Of a DNA stretch of 48,325 nt, positions 44,836 to 48,325 are shown piece after piece (within the stretch, counting starts at the first letter, position 1; the number at the start of each line of letters is the position of its first letter). This DNA comes from Cellulomonas sp. RIT-PI-Y (lineage in GTDB: Bacteria; Actinomycetota; Actinomycetes; Actinomycetales; Cellulomonadaceae), in NCBI RefSeq assembly GCF_025642745.1, contig NZ_JANZKP010000025.1, positions 1 through 48,325 of the forward strand, written 5' to 3'. The notes beneath the pieces were generated by a model, which saw only the letters and a list, made by a program, of their open reading frames with translations, did not search any database and was not told the DNA's origin. The position numbers and the translations under genes were made by a program.

Positions 44836-45201
44836 TCAGGGCAGTTCTCGCACGGCCGTCGTCATGTCGCCTCCGGCGTCCCCGGTGTTGACCGTGCCCC
44901 GGGGCTCGACCAGCAGCGCGTGGACCTCCCCCGCCGCCTTCGGGCAGTGCTCGACGCCGCGCGGCACGACGAACACGTCGTCCGGGTTCAGGACGACGTC
45001 GCGGTCGCGGAGTTGGATGGTCAGCCGCCCGCTGAGCACCATGAAGAGCTCGTCGGTCTCGGGATGGGTGTGCCACACGAACTCGCCGTGCAGCTTGACG
45101 ACCTTGACGTCGTAGTCGTTGATGCTCGTCAGCCGGTGGGGCTGCCAGTGCTCGGTGACCGCGGCGAGCGCGTCGCGCACATTGCGCACCTCGTCCGTCA
45201 T
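44836..45201 (-). CDS. Cupin-domain protein
   Basis: A 121-aa single cupin. The two cupin motifs are visible: GEFVWHTHPETDELFMVLSG (metal ligands His, His, Glu) and a second with PRGVEHCPKAAGEVHALL (His). These proteins bind a divalent metal; the enzymatic role is unknown. I start at the ATG of 45199-45201; a GTG six codons upstream is possible. It follows mgsA by 43 bp on the same strand. Confidence 0.86.
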   Translation of the reverse strand: MTDEVRNVRDALAAVTEHWQPHRLTSINDYDVKVVKLHGEFVWHTHPETDELFMVLSGRLTIQLRDRDVVLNPDDVFVVPRGVEHCPKAAGEVHALLVEPRGTVNTGDAGGDMTTAVRELP

Positions 45202-45244
45202 GCCCCGGGTCCTCTCCACGTCACGGTGTCCCCCACGCGCTCGG

Positions 45245-45691
45245 TCAGTCCTCGACCGCGCCGTCGGTCCAGGTGCGCGCGCCGATCTCCGGTCGGTTGG
45301 TCCACGGGTCGGACAGCAGCGGCGAGGAGATCAGCATGTCCGCGGTGGCCCGGTTGCTGGCCATCGGGACGTTCCAGACCGCGCCGATGCGCAGCAGCGC
45401 CTTGACGTCGGGGTCGTGCGGCTGCGGCTCCAGCGGGTCCCAGAAGAAGACCAGCATGTCGATGACGCCCTCGGCGATCTTGGCGCCGATCTGCTGGTCG
45501 CCGCCGATCGGGCCGGACAGCAGGCGGGTGACCGGCAGGCCCAGCTCGTACTCGAGCATGGTGCCGGTGGTGCCGGTCGCGTAGAGGTGGTGGCGCGACA
45601 AGGTGCCCCGGTTGAACTCGGCCCAGCGGAGCAGCTCGACCTTCTTGTTGTCGTGCGCGACGAGGGCGATGTGATGCGCGACGGAAACCAT
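45245..45691 (-). CDS. mgsA: Methylglyoxal synthase
   Basis: A 148-aa enzyme that converts dihydroxyacetone phosphate to methylglyoxal and phosphate, a bypass of lower glycolysis. Family motifs are [24 protein letters not shown] (phosphate site) and [19 protein letters not shown] with the catalytic Asp, then [23 protein letters not shown]. The length is usual. I start at the ATG of 45689-45691 because it gives the conserved N-terminus; an upstream in-frame ATG would reach into the gntR operator. Confidence 0.95.
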   Translation of the reverse strand: MVSVAHHIALVAHDNKKVELLRWAEFNRGTLSRHHLYATGTTGTMLEYELGLPVTRLLSGPIGGDQQIGAKIAEGVIDMLVFFWDPLEPQPHDPDVKALLRIGAVWNVPMASNRATADMLISSPLLSDPWTNRPEIGARTWTDGAVED

Positions 45692-45721
45692 GTGCCCAGG
45701 GTAGAGCCGCCACCTGACTGT

Positions 45722-45745
45722 TCTAGTTCTCATCAAACAACTAGA
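45722..45745. promoter_or_regulatory. Inverted repeat, probable operator of the YtrA-type GntR
   Basis: TCTAGTT (45722-45728) and AACTAGA (45739-45745) form a perfect inverted repeat with a 10-bp spacer, 8 bp before the gntR start, in an AT-rich stretch. YtrA-subfamily GntR proteins bind such sites and repress their own operon. It also lies 30 bp upstream of the mgsA start on the other strand. Confidence 0.68.
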
Positions 45746-45753
45746 GTGTTCTG

Positions 45754-46119
45754 ATGCTGTTCCGGATCGATCCCACCGCCGATGAGCCGCTGTTCCAGCA
45801 ACTCGCGCGGCAGGTGCGAGCTGCGGTGATCCGCGGGGAGGTCTCCCCCGGTGATCGACTGCCCGCCGCCCGCGAGCTCGCCGGCTCCCTGGAGATCAAC
45901 CTGCACACTGTGCTGCATGCCTACCAGGACCTGCGCGACGAGGGCCTGATCGAGCTGCGCCGGGGCCGGGGAGCCCTCGTGGCCGACCGCGGCGCACAGG
46001 ACTTCACCCCGCTGCACGAGGCACTGGACGCCCTGGTGGCTGCAGTCGGAGACCTGGGACTGGCCACCGACACCACCCTCGGACTGGTGCGCGAGGCACT
46101 GGGAACGGAGAAGCGATGA
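45754..46119 (+). CDS. GntR-family regulator, YtrA subfamily
   Basis: A 121-aa regulator consisting of the winged helix and a short C-terminal helix only, as in YtrA proteins. The core reads [34 protein letters not shown] and [30 protein letters not shown]. YtrA proteins control their own operons, usually of transporters or membrane proteins. The next gene overlaps by 4 bp and encodes a membrane protein of the kind usually paired with YtrA. The ATG at 45754 has no standard ribosome site upstream, so the message may be leaderless. Confidence 0.9.
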   Translation: MLFRIDPTADEPLFQQLARQVRAAVIRGEVSPGDRLPAARELAGSLEINLHTVLHAYQDLRDEGLIELRRGRGALVADRGAQDFTPLHEALDALVAAVGDLGLATDTTLGLVREALGTEKR

Positions 46120-47084
46120 ACCACCGTCTGTCCAGCACCTTGCTCGGGCTGCTGCCCTCGGCAGCATTCCTGATGGCGGCCGGGCTGCTCGCCTGGTCCT
46201 GGCGCCCCGAGCTGCCGGACCCGATCGCGGTGCACTTCGGCCCGGACGGGGCGGACGGCTTCGGATCGCTGAGCGGGTTCCTCGCGACGATGCTGGGCAT
46301 CTTCGGGGTGCTGGCCATCGGAGCCTGGCTGATGGCGATCCTGCTCGGCCGTTCCGCGGCCACCCGACGACTGGGGGTGGGCTTCGGGGTCGGGATGAGC
46401 GTCTTCGGGGCGGCCAGCACCCTGGGCACGCTGGCCGGCGCCCGCGGGCTGACCGATGCCGCGCAGACCCCGGGAGTGGACGGCACGCTGCTGGTCGCGC
46501 TGACGGCCGGACCGCTGCTCGGCGGACTGGCCGCCTGGGCGGTTCCCTCGGACCGACCCGACCCGGCCGCCGGCACGGTGCAGGGACCCCGCCTCGACCT
46601 CGGCGCACAGGAGCGCGCGGTGTGGAGCCAACGGGTGACCAGCACCGTCGGACTGTGGATCGGCTGCGGCACGACGCTGCTGATGGCGGGACTGTCGGTG
46701 GCGTTCCGGACGCCGGCGCTGCTCATGATCGCCACACTCCTCGGCGTGCTGCTGGCCAGCATGATGATCTTCCGGGTCACCGTGGACGGCACCGGGCTGC
46801 ATCTGCGTTCCGCGCTGGGCTGGCCGCGGGCGGATGTCCCCGGGGAGGAGATCACCGCAGTGGAGGTCACCGAGGTCCGAGCGTTCCGGGACTTCGGCGG
46901 CTGGGGCGTTCGAGTCGGGCGCAACGGCTCGGTCGGTTATGTGCTGCGGGACGGCGAGGGCATCCGGGTGTCACGGACCGGCGGGCGCGATCTGGTCGTG
47001 ACGGTGCCGGACGCGGAGACCGGGGCGGCGCTGCTGGCCACCCTGGCCGAGCGGGCACAGGACTCCGGTCGCCGGACGGTGTGA
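46116..47084 (+). CDS. DUF1648-domain membrane protein
   Basis: A 322-aa polytopic membrane protein. The N-terminal part (about 10-60) matches DUF1648: WSWRPELPDPIAVHFGPDGADGFGS between helices. About six hydrophobic helices follow, and the final third is a soluble domain, roughly from residue 220 (FRVTVDGTGLHLRSALGWPR...). Proteins of this type often sit with YtrA regulators, but the function is unknown. It is translationally coupled to gntR (ATGA, 46116-46119). Confidence 0.82.
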   Translation: MNHRLSSTLLGLLPSAAFLMAAGLLAWSWRPELPDPIAVHFGPDGADGFGSLSGFLATMLGIFGVLAIGAWLMAILLGRSAATRRLGVGFGVGMSVFGAASTLGTLAGARGLTDAAQTPGVDGTLLVALTAGPLLGGLAAWAVPSDRPDPAAGTVQGPRLDLGAQERAVWSQRVTSTVGLWIGCGTTLLMAGLSVAFRTPALLMIATLLGVLLASMMIFRVTVDGTGLHLRSALGWPRADVPGEEITAVEVTEVRAFRDFGGWGVRVGRNGSVGYVLRDGEGIRVSRTGGRDLVVTVPDAETGAALLATLAERAQDSGRRTV

Positions 47085-47126
47085 GACCGGGCAGCATGAC
47101 GCCCGTCGACGACGACGGGAGCAGGG

Positions 47127-48161
47127 ATGCGCATCGGGTTCCACACCGGTTACTGGTCGGCGGGTCCCCCGCCCGGTGCGGCCGAGGCGGTGCGGGAGTG
47201 CGACCGGCTCGGCGTCGACTCGGTGTGGACCGCGGAGGCCTACGGCTCGGACGCGTTCACGCCGCTCGCCTGGTGGGGTGCGACCACCGAGCGGGTGCGA
47301 CTGGGCACCGCGGTGGCCCAGATCGCCGCCCGGACGCCGACCGCGACCGCGATGGCGGCGCTGACCCTGGACCACCTGTCCGGCGGACGGTTCACCCTGG
47401 GGCTCGGCGTCTCCGGACCCCAGGTGGTGGAGGGCTGGTACGGCGCGCCCTATCCCCGCCCACTGGCCCGGACCCGGGAGTTCGTGGCGATCGTCCGGGA
47501 CGTGCTGCGCCGCGAGATCCCCGTGCGCGCCGACGGCGACTTCTACCGTCTCCCGCTGCCGGAGGGCACCGGGATGGGCCTGGGCAAGGCGTTGCGGTCC
47601 ACGGTCCATCCGCTGCGCGCCGACCTGCCGATCCACCTGGCCGCCGAGGGGCCGAAGAACATCGCGCTGGCCGCGGAGATCGCGGACGGCTGGCTGCCGC
47701 TGTTCTACGCCCCGCGACTGGACGGCGAGTTCCGGGAGCTGCTGGCCGACGGCTTCGCGCGGCGAGTGGCGGGCACGGGGGCGGTCGAGGACTTCGAGGT
47801 GTCGGCGACGGTCCCGGTGTCGCTCGGCGCGGACGTGGAGTCGGCGGCGGACCGGATCCGGCCGTTCGTGGCGCTGTACGCGGGCGGCATGGGGGCCAAG
47901 GGCGCGAACTACCACGCGAACGCGCTGGCCCGCCTGGGCTATGCGGAGGCCTGCGCCGAGATCCAGGCGCACTGGTCGGCGGGCGACCGGGCCCGGGCCG
48001 CGGCGGCGGTGCCCACCGAGCTGGTGCGGGACGTGGCGCTGGTGGGGACGCCGGCGGACCTGGCGGAGCAGGCGGCGTCCTGGCGGTCGACGGCCGTGAC
48101 GACGATGGTGCTGCAGTGCGCTCCGGCGGAGCTGCCCAGCGTGGTGGACGCGCTGAGCTGA
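47127..48161 (+). CDS. F420-dependent LLM oxidoreductase, Rv3520c-like
   Basis: A 344-aa LLM-fold enzyme. It begins MRIGFHTGYWSAGPPPGAAEAV and has the barrel landmarks RVRLGTAVAQIAARTPTATAMAALTLDHLSGGRF and LGLGVSGPQVVEGWYG; these fit the subfamily represented by mycobacterial Rv3520c, considered F420-dependent. The substrate is unknown. The start ATG follows GGGAGCAGGG. It stands alone, 42 bp after the DUF1648 gene, and is the third likely F420 user in this window. Confidence 0.83.
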   Translation: MRIGFHTGYWSAGPPPGAAEAVRECDRLGVDSVWTAEAYGSDAFTPLAWWGATTERVRLGTAVAQIAARTPTATAMAALTLDHLSGGRFTLGLGVSGPQVVEGWYGAPYPRPLARTREFVAIVRDVLRREIPVRADGDFYRLPLPEGTGMGLGKALRSTVHPLRADLPIHLAAEGPKNIALAAEIADGWLPLFYAPRLDGEFRELLADGFARRVAGTGAVEDFEVSATVPVSLGADVESAADRIRPFVALYAGGMGAKGANYHANALARLGYAEACAEIQAHWSAGDRARAAAAVPTELVRDVALVGTPADLAEQAASWRSTAVTTMVLQCAPAELPSVVDALS

Positions 48162-48192
48162 TCCCACCTGGCAAGACGGTCGGTATCGCGCC

Positions 48193-48221
48193 TTGTGCGG
48201 GCCGGTGGTCACCGCTAAGTT
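48193..48221 (+). promoter_or_regulatory. Candidate promoter of the gene at the window end
   Basis: TTGTGC (48193-48198), a 17-bp spacer, then TAAGTT (48216-48221): reasonable -35/-10 boxes about 63 bp upstream of the last start codon. Confidence 0.4.
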
Positions 48222-48283
48222 CGACCCATCCCGAGGCGTGAACGTCATGTCTCAGCGGGTAAGACGACGCGAAGGAGGCGGCC

Positions 48284-48325
48284 GTGCCCATGCATCGCAC
48301 GCTCCCCTGTCGCTGTCCGCGCTGT
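48284..48325 (+). CDS. Start of an unknown Cys-rich ORF (3' end outside window)
   Basis: Only 14 codons are visible. AAGGAGG (48272-48278) lies 5 bp before a GTG at 48284, and the frame reads VPMHRTLPCRCPRC to the edge; an ATG at 48290 is an alternative. Three Cys in the first 14 residues suggest either a zinc-binding head or another Cys-sensing leader peptide. I cannot tell which. It may be a full gene running off the window. Confidence 0.4.
   Translation, partial: MPMHRTLPCRCPRC

Overview
The window is a gene-dense, very high-GC stretch (many GTG starts, a few TTG, short gaps, many 4-bp ATGA/GTGA overlaps) from an actinobacterium. The clpX-clpP2-clpP1-tig order, a ClgR-type site, a DtxR/IdeR box and coenzyme F420 genes all fit that phylum. 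A relative of Micrococcales is my guess, but the sequence alone does not fix the genus. I see no insertion sequences, phage genes or CRISPR.

Layout. 1-6977 (minus): a seven-gene operon for uptake and hydrolysis of a pyrimidine/hydantoin-like compound (nitrilase-type amidohydrolase, dihydropyrimidinase, an LLM oxidoreductase, two ABC permeases, an ATPase, and a binding lipoprotein cut by the window edge). A divergent MocR regulator (7149-8534) probably controls it. 8658-12451 (plus): a proposed F420-0 ABC importer translationally coupled to cofD. 12481-17396: cofC, cofE and an F420-dependent G6PDH-family oxidoreductase, interleaved with small genes (serine hydrolase, DUF1801, HhH-GPD, YbjQ). 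With cofD these supply all steps from phospholactate activation to F420 glutamylation, and three LLM enzymes in the window could use the cofactor.

17456-26664: a small unknown protein, an MFS exporter, valS with a strong hairpin, a polar amino-acid ABC importer and a long-chain acyl-CoA ligase. 26735-30202: efeUOB iron uptake behind a near-consensus IdeR box. 30224-36192 (minus): a Vms1/Rv2629-like protein, chorismate mutase overlapping clpX, clpP2, clpP1 and tig, with two long perfect terminator hairpins and a ClgR box.

36301-41273: tRNA-Pro(TGG) and tRNA-Gly(TCC) flank a five-gene leftward operon (SDR, TetR, SCP2-like protein, unusual class III aminotransferase, MFS). A perfect 24-bp palindrome lies in front of it, and its first gene has no ATG/GTG/TTG start where homology demands one. 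This is the best candidate for an undescribed small pathway. 41344-48325: acetyltransferase, hydrolase, a cysteine leader peptide and nested hairpin ahead of cysK-cysE, cupin, mgsA, a YtrA-type GntR with its operator and a DUF1648 membrane protein, an Rv3520c-type F420 oxidoreductase, and the first codons of a Cys-rich ORF.
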